Part shown: one piece after another, positions 16,772 through 25,682 of the stretch
Position numbering within the stretch: position 1 is the stretch's first letter
How the letters are laid out: the number at the start of each line of letters is the position of its first letter
Source of the DNA: Egicoccus sp. AB-alg6-2
GTDB lineage: Bacteria; Actinomycetota; Nitriliruptoria; Nitriliruptorales; Nitriliruptoraceae
Direction: 5' to 3'
Length of the DNA: 64,000 nucleotides
Assembly (NCBI RefSeq): GCF_041821025.1
Contig: NZ_JBGUAY010000008.1
Span: 62,001 to 126,000 of the forward strand
Made by a program: the position numbers and the translations under genes
The notes under the pieces: model-generated
Told to the model about the DNA's origin: nothing
The model's input: the letters and a program-made list of their open reading frames with translations, nothing else
Database searches by the model: none

Positions 16772-18007
16772 ATGCGCAAGAGCGAGCAGCGGGCCTCGTG
16801 GCTGGCCGCGCATGCCGCCGCGCGGATCCTCGTCGTCGACGACGAGCCGACCAACCGCCAGTTGCTCGAGACGATGCTCCAGCTCGCCGGGATCGCCGAG
16901 GTGATCACGCTCGCGGATTCGCGCGAGGTGGTGCCGCGCTGCCTCGCGGAGCCCATCGACCTGGTGCTCCTCGACCTGCACATGCCGTACTACAGCGGCT
17001 TCGAGGTGCTGTCGGCGCTGCGTGCGCGCCTCCCAACCGACACGTTCCTGCCGGTCGTGGTACTGACCGGTGACACCGCGGGGGAGACCCGGTCCCGGGC
17101 CCTGGAGGCGGGCGCCTCCGACTTCCTGATCAAGCCGTTCGACATGACCGAAGTGGTGTTGCGGGTGCGCAACCTGCTCGACGCCAAGCACCTGCACACC
17201 CAGGTCCGCGCGCACAGCCAGGCGCTGGAGGCCCGCCTCGAGGAACGCGACCGCGCCGATCGTGAGCGCCGTGACCGGGATGCCCGCATCCAGGCCCGGA
17301 TCGAGGCCGCCCTCGACGAACGCTGTCGTGGAACCGTCTACCAGCCGATCGCCGACCTCCGTAGCGGCGGGATCGTCGGGTTCGAGGCGCTGACCCGCTT
17401 CGCGGGCGAACCATGCCGCCCGCCCAACGAGTGGTTCGACGAAGCGGCGTCCATCGGCCGCGGAGCGGGACTCGAGCTCGCCGCCGGTCGTACGGCGCTG
17501 GCCGGGATGGAGCAGCTCGCCCCCGACGCGTTCATGTCCGTCAACTTCTCGCCGTCGACGGCACTCGAACGTGACCTGTTCGACCTGCTCATCGACCTCC
17601 CGGGTGAGCGGATCGTGCTGGAGCTGACCGAACACGACCGGGTCGACGACTACGCGCCCCTCGTGGAGGCGCTGGACGAGCTGCGGGCACACGGCGTCCG
17701 GATCGCCGTCGACGACGCGGGTGCGGGGTATGCCGGCCTGCGGCACGTGCTGCGGTTGCGTCCCGACGTGCTCAAGCTCGACGTGGCACTCACCCGGGAC
17801 ATCGATCGCGACCCCGCGCGTCGGGCACTGGCCACCGCCATGGTGGCCTTCGCCTACGAGATCGACGCCGATGTGATCGCCGAGGGCATCGAGACCGCCG
17901 AGGAGTTGCGCACCCTCCGTGACCTGGGTGTGCCCCTGGGCCAGGGCTATCACCTGGCCCGGCCCGACAGCCTGCCGCTGACCGCCACCTCCCTGGCCGC
18001 CTGCTGA
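16772..18007 (+). CDS. Response regulator with EAL c-di-GMP phosphodiesterase domain
   Basis: About 411 residues from ATG 16772; a GTG at 16685 would add 29 residues of poor character. The receiver domain spans about 15-140 (RILVVDDEPTN, phospho-Asp in VLLDLHMPYYSG, Lys in DFLIKPFD). A charged coiled-coil linker (QALEARLEERDRADRERRDRD) leads to an EAL domain. EAL signatures are intact: FEALTRF, MSVNFSPS, ELTEHDRV, AVDDAGAGYAGLRH, LKLDVALTRDI, IAEGIETAEE, GQGYHLARP. It should hydrolyse c-di-GMP when its receiver is phosphorylated. No histidine kinase is adjacent, so the input is orphan. Confidence 0.92.
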   Translation: MRKSEQRASWLAAHAAARILVVDDEPTNRQLLETMLQLAGIAEVITLADSREVVPRCLAEPIDLVLLDLHMPYYSGFEVLSALRARLPTDTFLPVVVLTGDTAGETRSRALEAGASDFLIKPFDMTEVVLRVRNLLDAKHLHTQVRAHSQALEARLEERDRADRERRDRDARIQARIEAALDERCRGTVYQPIADLRSGGIVGFEALTRFAGEPCRPPNEWFDEAASIGRGAGLELAAGRTALAGMEQLAPDAFMSVNFSPSTALERDLFDLLIDLPGERIVLELTEHDRVDDYAPLVEALDELRAHGVRIAVDDAGAGYAGLRHVLRLRPDVLKLDVALTRDIDRDPARRALATAMVAFAYEIDADVIAEGIETAEELRTLRDLGVPLGQGYHLARPDSLPLTATSLAAC

Positions 18008-18074
18008 GCCGACCGGGACCGCCGACGTCCTGGTCGGCCAGTACCGTCGCCGACCGGTGCCCAGGGAGCAGGCG

Positions 18075-19154
18075 ATGGACGACCGGGCGATCGCCCGCTG
18101 GCGGATGCACGCGCTCGGCCTGACCGGCCAGCGGCAGTCCTCACCCGCCGGGGTGGTCGGCGCCCTGCTCGGGGTCCAGGCCGAGAACCACGCCCAGGCG
18201 AGCTGGGCGGTGGCGACCCGGACGACGTCGCCGAGCCTGGCCGACTTCGCGCGGCAGTTCGATGTCGGCGCCTTCCTTCGCACGCACGTGCTGCGCCCGA
18301 CCTGGCACTACGTCCTGCCAGACGACATCCGCTGGCTGCTGGAGCTGACCGGCCCGCGGATCCGTCGCTCGCTCGCCCAGCGCCAACGCGAGCTCGGCGT
18401 CACCGACACGGACCTGGCGCGCTCGCGTGGCGTCATCGGCGATGCCCTCGCCGCCGGACCGCTGCCACGTCGCGACCTCGCCGCCCGGATGGCCGGCCAC
18501 GGGCTGCCCGCCGCGGGACGAGAACTGGGGCTGCTGCTCGAGGACGCCGAAGTCGGCGGGCTGATCTGCAGCGGCCCCATGTCGGACACCGCGCACACCA
18601 TCGCGCGGCTGGACCACCGTGCGCCGCAGGCACGCCGCCTGGATCGGGACGAGGCCGTCGCCGAACTCGTGCGCCGCTACTTCACCGGGCACGGCCCGGC
18701 CACCGAACGCGACCTGTCCTCCTGGGCCAGCATGACCCTCACCGACGTGCGCGCCGGTCTGGCCGCCAACCGCGGCCACCTCGACACCTTCACCCACGAC
18801 GCGCGCACGTACTGGTTCGGTCAGCCGCCACCGGAGGACCACGAGGGCTCCCCGCGCGCACACCTGCTGCAGACCCTCGACGAGTACCACAACGGCTATC
18901 AGGACTCGCGCCACGTGCTCGATGCCGAGGGCATCGTCCCCCGTGGTCGTCCGGCATCGGTCGGCATGGTCGTGGTCGACACCCAGGTTGTCGGCGGCAT
19001 GCGCCGGACCGTGGCCGTCGACCGGGTCGTGTTCCACCTGCGGCTGTTCCGCCCGCTCCGTCGAGACGAGCGGGCGGCCGTGTCAGAGGCCGCCGTGCGC
19101 TACGGACGCTTCCTCGACCGCGAGCCCCTCGTCACGGGACTGGGTGACCGCTGA
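18075..19154 (+). CDS. Winged-helix DNA-binding protein (HTH_42/AlkZ-like)
   Basis: 359 residues from ATG 18075, with AGGGAGCAGG upstream. The sequence follows the YcaQ/AlkZ-like group: an N-terminal LGVQAENHAQASWAVATRT block and VLRPTWHYVLPDDIRWLLELTGPRI. A middle region GHGPATERDLSSWASMTLTDVRAGL and a C-terminal barrel-like part follow. Characterised relatives (AlkX, AlkZ) are DNA glycosylases that use a QxQ motif or unhook crosslinks. Here the QAENHAQASW stretch carries Q-A-E rather than a plain QxQ, so glycosylase activity is uncertain. Its 3' end overlaps the convergent lut gene by 23 bases. Confidence 0.8.
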   Translation: MDDRAIARWRMHALGLTGQRQSSPAGVVGALLGVQAENHAQASWAVATRTTSPSLADFARQFDVGAFLRTHVLRPTWHYVLPDDIRWLLELTGPRIRRSLAQRQRELGVTDTDLARSRGVIGDALAAGPLPRRDLAARMAGHGLPAAGRELGLLLEDAEVGGLICSGPMSDTAHTIARLDHRAPQARRLDRDEAVAELVRRYFTGHGPATERDLSSWASMTLTDVRAGLAANRGHLDTFTHDARTYWFGQPPPEDHEGSPRAHLLQTLDEYHNGYQDSRHVLDAEGIVPRGRPASVGMVVVDTQVVGGMRRTVAVDRVVFHLRLFRPLRRDERAAVSEAAVRYGRFLDREPLVTGLGDR

Positions 19155-21369
19155 TCGTCGCGCCGGCCGGCGGTCGGTCGACGCCGGCGCCAGGAAGCCG
19201 GCCTGCGAGGTACTCGGCCAGGTGCACGGCACGCACCGTGCGGCCCGAGGCGTCGAGCCCGCCACGCAGGTGCAGCAGACACCCCGGGTTGTCGGTGATC
19301 AGCACGTGCGCCTGCGTCTCGTCGACGCAGGCGAGCTTGCGGTCGAGGATCCCGGCGGCCAACCGCGGGTTCCTGACCGACGTCGAGCCGCCGAAACCGC
19401 AGCAGGTCCCGGCCTCGGGCAGCGGTACGACCGATACACCGGCGACCTCCTCGAGGAAGCGTTCGACGACGTCCTCGCGGCCGAGCGTGTTGCTGGCCTG
19501 ACAGAAGCGGTGGACCGTGACCGGTGTGCGGTCGCCGTCGTCGAGGCTGCCCGCCGGCAGGCGGCCGGGCCCCTCCGTCAGGTAGCCGACGAGGTCGTGG
19601 ACCCGTCCGGCGAGCTGGTCGGCCCGCTGGCGGTGACCGGCGTCGTCACGCAGCAGGCGAGGCGCGTCGTGGCACAGCATCGCCAGGCAGCTCGATGCCG
19701 GCGTCACCACGTCGTCGGCACCCTCGAGCACGTCCAGCGTCTGCCGCAGCATCGAACGGGCGACGTCCTGTTCACCGGCGTCGTAGGCCGGCAGCCCGCA
19801 GCAGTGCTGTTCGCGGCGGACCAGCACCTGGGCTCCGGCGGCCCGCAGCAGGGTCGCGGCGGCGACCGGCACCTCGGGGGCCAGGCGGTCGGCGAGACAC
19901 TGCAGGAACAGCTGCACCCGTCGTCCGCGCAGCGGCTGTGACGCGAGCGGCGGTGGCTCGCGGAGGCCGCCGGCGACGAGCCGGTCGCGGGCAGGGCGGA
20001 TCGGTACGGCCGGCGGCGTCCGCCAGCCGATCCAGGCGTCGAGCCGGCCGTTGCCCAGCAGCGCGCGCGGAAGGCGCGTGACACCGTCCCGCCGCAGCGG
20101 GCTCGTCAGGACGCCGGTGAGCCGCAGGCCGAAGTCCACCAGCCAGCGGTGCTCGAAGGCGGCGATGGCAAGCCGGGTGACGCGGCCGGCCGGCACGGCA
20201 TCGGGCACCGCGTCGGTCACCTCCGCGCGGACCTCGAGGATCTGCACCGGCAGGGGGATGTCGACCGGACACACCGTCGCACAGGCGCCGCAGGACACGC
20301 ACAGCGACTGCGGACCGGCCGCCGCCTCGGCACCGTGATGGAAGGCCGTGTTCACCAGGCCGATGGCGCCGGTGTAGACGTGACCGAAGGCGTGGCCGCC
20401 GACGACGCCGTACGGGGGGCAGACGTTGGCGCAGGCGCCGCAGCGGATGCATCGCAGCGCGGCGGCGACGTCGGGGTCCTCAGCCATCGCGCTGCGCCCG
20501 TTGTCGAGCAGCACGATGTGCTGCGCCTGCCCCGGGCGCGGACCGGTGATGAAGTTGGTGTAGACCGTGATGGGCTGACCGGTGGCGGAGCGGGCCAGCA
20601 ACCGGACCTGCTTCATGGCGTCGGCGTAGGTCGGGACCAGCTTCTCGATGCCGGCGGTGACCAGGTGCACGGCCGGCAGGGCGACCGCGAGCCGGTTGTT
20701 GCCCTCGTTCTCGACCGTCAGCATGGCGCCGCCCTCGGCGATCAGCGCGTTCGTACCGGACAGGCCGGCGCCACTGGTCAGGAACCGCTGGCGGAGCTCC
20801 GTGCGCGCCGCGGCGACCATGCGCTCGATGTCGTCGGGCGGGAACGTGCGGCCGAGGACGCGCTCGAACAGCTCGGCGACCTGCTCCTTGCGCTTGTGGA
20901 TGGCGGGCATCACCAGGTGGGACGGGGTCTCGCCGGCGAGCTGGAGGATCCATTCGCCGAGGTCGGTCTCGACCGGCACGATGCCGTTCGCCTCGAGGTG
21001 GTGGTTCAGACCGATCTCCTCGGACACCATCGACTTGCCCTTGACCACCACGGTGGCGCCCGCGTCCCGGAGGATCGAGGTGATCCGCTCGTTCGCCTCA
21101 CCGGGGGTCGCGACCCGCACGACCTGCGAACCGGCCGCTTCGGCGTTGCGGGTGAACTGGTCGAGGAGGTGGTCCCAGTCGGCGAGTACGCGGTCCTTGA
21201 CGGCGGCCAGCTCGGCGCGCAGGTCGTCGAAGCTGCGGTCCTCCTGCGCTTCGAGGTGGGCGATGGCCGTGTCACGGCTGGTGCGCCAGCCACGCTGGAA
21301 CGCGGTCAGTCCCTCCCGGACGTTCGGGTCGGCGAGGGCCGCCTCGTAGCGCTCCTCGAACGCCCTCAC
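19132..21369 (-). CDS. Fused LutB-LutA-type lactate utilisation iron-sulfur protein
   Basis: 745 residues from GTG 21369, which overlaps the lutC stop (GTGA). Residues about 1-290 are the LutB/LldF LUD-type part (KGKSMVSEEIGLNHHLE, SGTNALIAEGG). Then come two ferredoxin-type sites, CIRCGACANVCPPYG and CVSCGACATVCPVDIP, near 305-375. The last 270 residues are a LutA-type pair of CCG domains (LFLQCLADRLAPEV... EQHCCGLPAYDAGEQ; HRFCQASNTLG... TCCGFGGSTSVRNPRLA). In most bacteria LutA and LutB are separate; here they are in one chain. With LutC it would form the L-lactate-oxidising complex at the membrane. The C-terminus overlaps the neighbouring gene by 23 bases. Confidence 0.88.
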   Translation of the reverse strand: MRAFEERYEAALADPNVREGLTAFQRGWRTSRDTAIAHLEAQEDRSFDDLRAELAAVKDRVLADWDHLLDQFTRNAEAAGSQVVRVATPGEANERITSILRDAGATVVVKGKSMVSEEIGLNHHLEANGIVPVETDLGEWILQLAGETPSHLVMPAIHKRKEQVAELFERVLGRTFPPDDIERMVAAARTELRQRFLTSGAGLSGTNALIAEGGAMLTVENEGNNRLAVALPAVHLVTAGIEKLVPTYADAMKQVRLLARSATGQPITVYTNFITGPRPGQAQHIVLLDNGRSAMAEDPDVAAALRCIRCGACANVCPPYGVVGGHAFGHVYTGAIGLVNTAFHHGAEAAAGPQSLCVSCGACATVCPVDIPLPVQILEVRAEVTDAVPDAVPAGRVTRLAIAAFEHRWLVDFGLRLTGVLTSPLRRDGVTRLPRALLGNGRLDAWIGWRTPPAVPIRPARDRLVAGGLREPPPLASQPLRGRRVQLFLQCLADRLAPEVPVAAATLLRAAGAQVLVRREQHCCGLPAYDAGEQDVARSMLRQTLDVLEGADDVVTPASSCLAMLCHDAPRLLRDDAGHRQRADQLAGRVHDLVGYLTEGPGRLPAGSLDDGDRTPVTVHRFCQASNTLGREDVVERFLEEVAGVSVVPLPEAGTCCGFGGSTSVRNPRLAAGILDRKLACVDETQAHVLITDNPGCLLHLRGGLDASGRTVRAVHLAEYLAGRLPGAGVDRPPAGATISGHPVP

Positions 21370-21920
21370 GGCAGCACCACCACGTCGACCTCCTGGGGAC
21401 CCTGTACGCCGATCGTCAGGCTGCGCTCGATGTCGGCGGTGCGCGACGGTCCGGTGATCAGGGTCGCGAAGGCGGCGACGCCGGTGGGGCGGCCGGCGAG
21501 CCAGCTCGCCGCCGACTCGAGCCGGTCCACGATCGTGTGCCGCTCGACCAGCAGCACCAGCCGGTGGCACAGCATGGTCGTGACGCGGTCTCCGAGCGGA
21601 TGTTCGGACACCAGCACGCTGCCGGTCTCGGCGATCCCCATCGCGCCCTCCACGATCGCCACCTCGACGTCGGCGACCTGCGCTGCCGGGTCGTCGCCGT
21701 CGGCGACCACCACCTCGAGGCGGTGCGCCTCGAGTGCCCGCCGCAGCGTCGGTTGGCGGCGGTCGAGGCTCGGGGCGACGGCGACACGACGCCCGTGCGC
21801 GGCCGCGTGGTCGGCGACGGCGGCCAGGTCGGGGAGCTCGAGGTGACCCGCAGCGGACGCGGTGACGGCCGCGGCGAACCGCTCGGCGGTCGACGGCAAT
21901 GCGGTCCCGGAGGTTTCCAT
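21366..21920 (-). CDS. lutC: LutC-like LUD domain protein
   Basis: 184 residues from ATG 21920 (METSGTALPSTAERF), with GGAGAG upstream; a frame opening at 21971 lacks a site. The LUD domain is recognisable: VAIVEGAMGIAETGSVLV near the middle, CHRLVLLVERHTIVDRL, and LITGPSRTADIERSLTIGVQGPQEVDVVVL at the end. It is the third component of the LutABC lactate oxidation system. It lies directly upstream of, and overlaps by four bases, the fused LutB-LutA gene. Confidence 0.9.
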   Translation of the reverse strand: METSGTALPSTAERFAAAVTASAAGHLELPDLAAVADHAAAHGRRVAVAPSLDRRQPTLRRALEAHRLEVVVADGDDPAAQVADVEVAIVEGAMGIAETGSVLVSEHPLGDRVTTMLCHRLVLLVERHTIVDRLESAASWLAGRPTGVAAFATLITGPSRTADIERSLTIGVQGPQEVDVVVLP

Positions 21921-22054
21921 CGGTGGCTCTCCGTCGGCGTCGGCCAGAGCTGCCCTTCCGCCGGGCGTCACCCTGCCAGTGCGGGGAGCTGAGGTCCAGT
22001 GTGTGTCACGATGGCACGCTCGTGTCGCGCCGAGGCGACGGGCAGGAGCAGATG

Positions 22055-23059
22055 ATGGACGAGCTCGAGTTCGAGATCGAACGGATCGCCGCGGCGTCGG
22101 ACTTCTCCGGCGCGGTCCGGGTCGACCGCGACGGCCGGGTGCCGCTGGCGCGCGCCTTCGGACTGGCGCACCGGGCGCTCGAGGTGCCGAACACCGTCGA
22201 CACCCGCTTCGGCATCGCGAGCGGCCTCAAGGGCTTCACCGCCCTGGTCGTGATGAGCCTGGTCGAGGACGGAAGCCTGACGCTGGACACGCCCGCACGG
22301 TCGCTCCTGCGCGACGACCTGCCCCTGATCGCCGACGACGTGACCGTCGACCACCTGCTGGCGCACCGCTCCGGCATCGGCGACTACTTCGACGAGCACG
22401 GTGACCTCGACATCACCGATCACGTGCTCCCGGTCCCGGTCCACGAACTCGAGACCACCGAAGACTTCGTGCGCGTGCTCGGGGGCCACCCGACCGTCTT
22501 CCCCGCCGGTGAACGGTTCGCCTACTGCAACGGTGGGTACGTGGCACTCGCGCTGCTGGCCGAGCGGGCGGCCGCGACCTCGTTCCACGACCTCGTGGCG
22601 CAGCGCGTGTGCGGTCCGGCGGGCCTGACCCGCACGGACTTCCCCCGGTCCGACGAACTGCCGGGCGACGCGGCCGTCGGCTACCTCCACCTGCACGGCG
22701 GTCGGACCAACGTGTTCCACCTGCCCGTCCGCGGTACCGGCGACGGCGGCGTCTACTCCACCGTCGCCGACCTGCACGCCTTTTGGCAGGCGCTGTTCGC
22801 CGGCCGGCTGGTGCCGATCGAACGGGTCGAGCAGATGATCGCGCCCCGCAGCACCGTGCCCGAGAACGACGCCCGCTACGGGCTCGGGTTCTGGCTGCAC
22901 GCCTCCGGGCCGTCGGTCGCCCTCGAGGGCTACGACGCCGGGGTGTCGTTCCGTTCGGTCCACGACCCGCGGACCGGCACGACCCACACCGTGATCGCGA
23001 ACTCCTCCGAGGGCGCCTGGCCGCTGGCGCGCCACCTCGCCCGCGAGCTCACGGGCTGA
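22055..23059 (+). CDS. Serine hydrolase, class C beta-lactamase/penicillin-binding fold
   Basis: 334 residues from ATG 22055 (a second ATG is at 22052); AGGAG lies 6 bases upstream of the chosen start. The SxxK motif is SGLK in GIASGLKGFT, and the YxN motif is YCN in ERFAYCNGGYVALALL. HRSGIGDYF and the late GYDAGVSF region fit the family. There is no signal peptide, so it is probably cytoplasmic, unlike secreted beta-lactamases. It resembles the EstB/LACTB-like esterases and D-aminopeptidases more than a true beta-lactamase; the substrate is unknown. It is divergent from lutC with a 134-base gap. Confidence 0.85.
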   Translation: MDELEFEIERIAAASDFSGAVRVDRDGRVPLARAFGLAHRALEVPNTVDTRFGIASGLKGFTALVVMSLVEDGSLTLDTPARSLLRDDLPLIADDVTVDHLLAHRSGIGDYFDEHGDLDITDHVLPVPVHELETTEDFVRVLGGHPTVFPAGERFAYCNGGYVALALLAERAAATSFHDLVAQRVCGPAGLTRTDFPRSDELPGDAAVGYLHLHGGRTNVFHLPVRGTGDGGVYSTVADLHAFWQALFAGRLVPIERVEQMIAPRSTVPENDARYGLGFWLHASGPSVALEGYDAGVSFRSVHDPRTGTTHTVIANSSEGAWPLARHLARELTG

Positions 23060-23099
23060 GCGGGGTGGCGCGCCGCGACGAGGGCGTCGTCGTGGCGGT

Positions 23100-24377
23100 T
23101 CAGCCGGCCGCTGCCAGCGCCTGGTCGAGGTCGGCCAGGATGTCGTCGATGTGCTCGATGCCGATGTTGAGCCGGATGGCGTCGGGCTTCACGCCGGCCG
23201 TCGCGAGCTCCTCCTCGGTGAGCTGGCGGTGGGTCGTCGAGGCCGGGTGGTTCACCAACGACTTGGTGTCACCGATGTTGACCAGGCGCGTGAACAGCTC
23301 CAGGGCGTCGTGGAACGTGACCGCCGCGTCGTAACCGCCGGTCACCCCGAAGGTCATCAGCGCTGCGGGCCGGCCACCCGTGTACTTCTTCGCCAACTCG
23401 TGGTAGGGCGAGCTCGGCAGCCCCGCGTACTCGACGTACTCGACACCGGGGTGCGCCTGGAGGTGCTCGGCGACCTTCTGCGCGTTCTCGACGTGGCGCT
23501 CGATGCGCAGCGGCAGTGTCTGCAGGCCCTGGATGATCTGCCAGGCGTTGAACGGACTGATCGCCGACCCGGTGTTGCGCAGCGGGACGGTACGGGCCCG
23601 CCCGATGAAGGCGGCCTCGCCCAGCGCCTCGGTGTACACCACGCCGTGGTAGGCCGGTTCCGGCTGGTTGAGCTGCGGGAAGCGGTCGGCGTGGTCGGAC
23701 CACGGGAACCGGCCGCTGTCGACGATGATCCCGCCGATCGAGTTGCCGTGTCCACCGATGTACTTGGTCAACGAGTGGACGACGATGTCGGCGCCCCACT
23801 GGATCGGCTTCATCAGGATCGGCGTCGCGACGGTCGAGTCCACGATCACCGGCACGCCCGCATCGTGGGCGACGGCGGCGATGGCCTCGAGGTCGGGGAT
23901 GTTGCCTGCGGGGTTGCCGATGGACTCGAGGTAGACCGCCTTGGTCCGCTCGTCGATCAGAGCGGCGATCGCGTCGGCGGAGTCGTCCTCGGCGAAGCGG
24001 ACGTCGACCCCCTGCGCGGGGAACATGTGCTTGAACAGGGTGTAGGTCCCGCCGTACAGCAACGGCACCGTGACGATGTTGTCGCCGGCGCGGGTGATGG
24101 TCTGGATCGCGTACGTGATCGCGGCCTGGCCCGAACTGGTCGCGAGCGCCGCGATGCCGCCCTCGAGCGCGGCCAGCCGCTGCTCGAGCACGTCCTGGGT
24201 CGGGTTCATGATGCGCGTGTAGATGTTGCCCGGAACGGCGAGGTTGAACAGGTCGGCGCCGTGCTGGGCGTCGTCGAACTCGTAGGCGACCGTCTGGTAG
24301 ATGGGGACGGCGACGGCCTTGGTGGTCGGATCGGGTTCGTAGCCGGCGTGGATCGCCAGGGTCTCGTCGTGCGCCAT
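23100..24377 (-). CDS. metY: O-acetylhomoserine/O-succinylhomoserine sulfhydrylase (aminocarboxypropyltransferase)
   Basis: 425 residues from ATG 24377, with GAAAGGG upstream. It is a fold-type I PLP enzyme of the Cys/Met metabolism family: the sequence begins HDETLAIHAGYEPDPTTKAVAVPIYQTVAYEFDD. It has SSGQAAI, the PLP lysine in VHSLTKYIGGHGNSIGG, and the C-terminal LVNHPASTTHRQL block typical of MetY. It would convert O-acyl-homoserine plus sulfide to homocysteine. It follows the metA-like gene by 20 bases on the same strand; together they form a two-step direct sulfhydrylation operon. Confidence 0.96.
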   Translation of the reverse strand: MAHDETLAIHAGYEPDPTTKAVAVPIYQTVAYEFDDAQHGADLFNLAVPGNIYTRIMNPTQDVLEQRLAALEGGIAALATSSGQAAITYAIQTITRAGDNIVTVPLLYGGTYTLFKHMFPAQGVDVRFAEDDSADAIAALIDERTKAVYLESIGNPAGNIPDLEAIAAVAHDAGVPVIVDSTVATPILMKPIQWGADIVVHSLTKYIGGHGNSIGGIIVDSGRFPWSDHADRFPQLNQPEPAYHGVVYTEALGEAAFIGRARTVPLRNTGSAISPFNAWQIIQGLQTLPLRIERHVENAQKVAEHLQAHPGVEYVEYAGLPSSPYHELAKKYTGGRPAALMTFGVTGGYDAAVTFHDALELFTRLVNIGDTKSLVNHPASTTHRQLTEEELATAGVKPDAIRLNIGIEHIDDILADLDQALAAAG

Positions 24378-24397
24378 GGGTCGCCCTTTCGAAGCGG

Positions 24398-25510
24398 TCA
24401 GCGGTCGGTGGTGATCGTCCGGAGCTGCGTGTCCGGCGGTTGGACACGCAGGCCCAACGGGTCGTCCGGGTCGACGCCGGGCATGAACGCCACCCCACGT
24501 TCGACGTCGGTCAGGCGGTAGACCAGGCCGAGCCAGTTGGCGAAGACCGCCTTGGCGGTGTCGGCCCAGGTGTTGTCGAGGCCGTCGGCCAGTTCGTCCT
24601 CGGGGAACGCGGGCGCCGGGCGGCCGGTGTGCCGAGCCTCGGCGACGGCTTCGAGGTGGCGGTGCGCGCCGCGCGCTGCAGCGCCGAAGAGGTAGTTCTG
24701 CGGCAGGGGCGGCAGTTCGTCCAGTTCTCCGTCCGCGTAGCGGCCGACCTCGCGCTTGTACTCCTTGAGCAGGCTGACCGTGTCGTACTCGGGATGGCCC
24801 TGCATGAACACCATGCGGATCCCGTCGGCGCTGGTGGCCAGGTGCAGGTCGCCCTCGGTGCTCTCGATGAGTACCTGCAGGCCCGCACCCTCGAGCTGCG
24901 CCGAGGTGACCTCGTTCCAGCGTGAGTGCGGCACGTCGAAGCGGGTGTTGATCCCGTGCAGCAGGGGATGACCCGGCGCCCGGTTGCGGTGGGGGAAGAC
25001 GCCCCACCGCTTGCTCTGCAGCGGGCGGCGATGGATGCCGTGCAGGTACTGCAGCAGGGCATGGGTCGCCAGGCACGAGCACAGGATCGAGGTCACGTTG
25101 TCGCTGGCCCAGTCGATGACCTCGAGCAGCGGGGCCCAGAAGGCCTCCTCGTCCAGCCGCGGGTTGGAGACGTTCGCGCCCGAGACGATCAGGGCATCGA
25201 GCCCCTCCTCGCGCAGTTGCTCGAACGGGGTGTAGTAGCGCTCGATGTGGGCACGGGCGGCGTCGCTGCGCACCAGCCCGGGCACGGTGAACGGGTGCAC
25301 GTACACCTGCACGATGCGGTTGGCGTGCCCCACGAGGCGGACGAACTGCTGCTCGGTCACGTGCAGTGCCGCGTCCGGCATCATGTTGAGCAGGCCGACG
25401 TGGAGCTCGCGGATGTCGGCGTGTCGTGCCGCTTCGACGTCCAGCACGTCCTCGCCCGCGGCCGCGAGTTCGGCGAAGGTCGGCAGCGACGAGTGGGCGA
25501 CGATCGGCAC
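24398..25510 (-). CDS. metA: MetA-family homoserine O-acyltransferase
   Basis: 370 residues from GTG 25510, with AGGAAG four bases upstream; the frame is open to 25723 without a good site. The catalytic triad is placed at Cys146 (SILCSCLATHALLQYLHGI), His239 and Glu241 (GHPEYD). These agree with the E. coli Cys-His-Glu arrangement. The residue that separates acetyl-CoA (Glu) from succinyl-CoA (Gly) users, after ALIVSGANV, is Ser (about 115) here, so the donor cannot be assigned. It would make O-acetyl- or O-succinyl-homoserine for the adjacent metY. Confidence 0.88.
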   Translation of the reverse strand: MPIVAHSSLPTFAELAAAGEDVLDVEAARHADIRELHVGLLNMMPDAALHVTEQQFVRLVGHANRIVQVYVHPFTVPGLVRSDAARAHIERYYTPFEQLREEGLDALIVSGANVSNPRLDEEAFWAPLLEVIDWASDNVTSILCSCLATHALLQYLHGIHRRPLQSKRWGVFPHRNRAPGHPLLHGINTRFDVPHSRWNEVTSAQLEGAGLQVLIESTEGDLHLATSADGIRMVFMQGHPEYDTVSLLKEYKREVGRYADGELDELPPLPQNYLFGAAARGAHRHLEAVAEARHTGRPAPAFPEDELADGLDNTWADTAKAVFANWLGLVYRLTDVERGVAFMPGVDPDDPLGLRVQPPDTQLRTITTDR

Positions 25511-25682
25511 GTGCTTCCTGGTGGGCCGGCGAGCCCCCGACGCTAGCGCTGTGACGCGCGCATGCCACACGCGCCGGTGCCTACGTGGCAAAGCCGCGGG
25601 CGCGACGTCGACGACACACGCGTCCGGATCGGCTGCAACCTGCGCGGCCAGCCGTGCGTCGGGTGTTGGAAAGGAGGCCGCC

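Noticed and set aside
23100-25568. One 822-residue open frame covering both metY and most of metA
   Set aside because: Only the first part, from ATG 24377, is metY. The rest is an out-of-frame reading of metA, so it is not a fusion protein.
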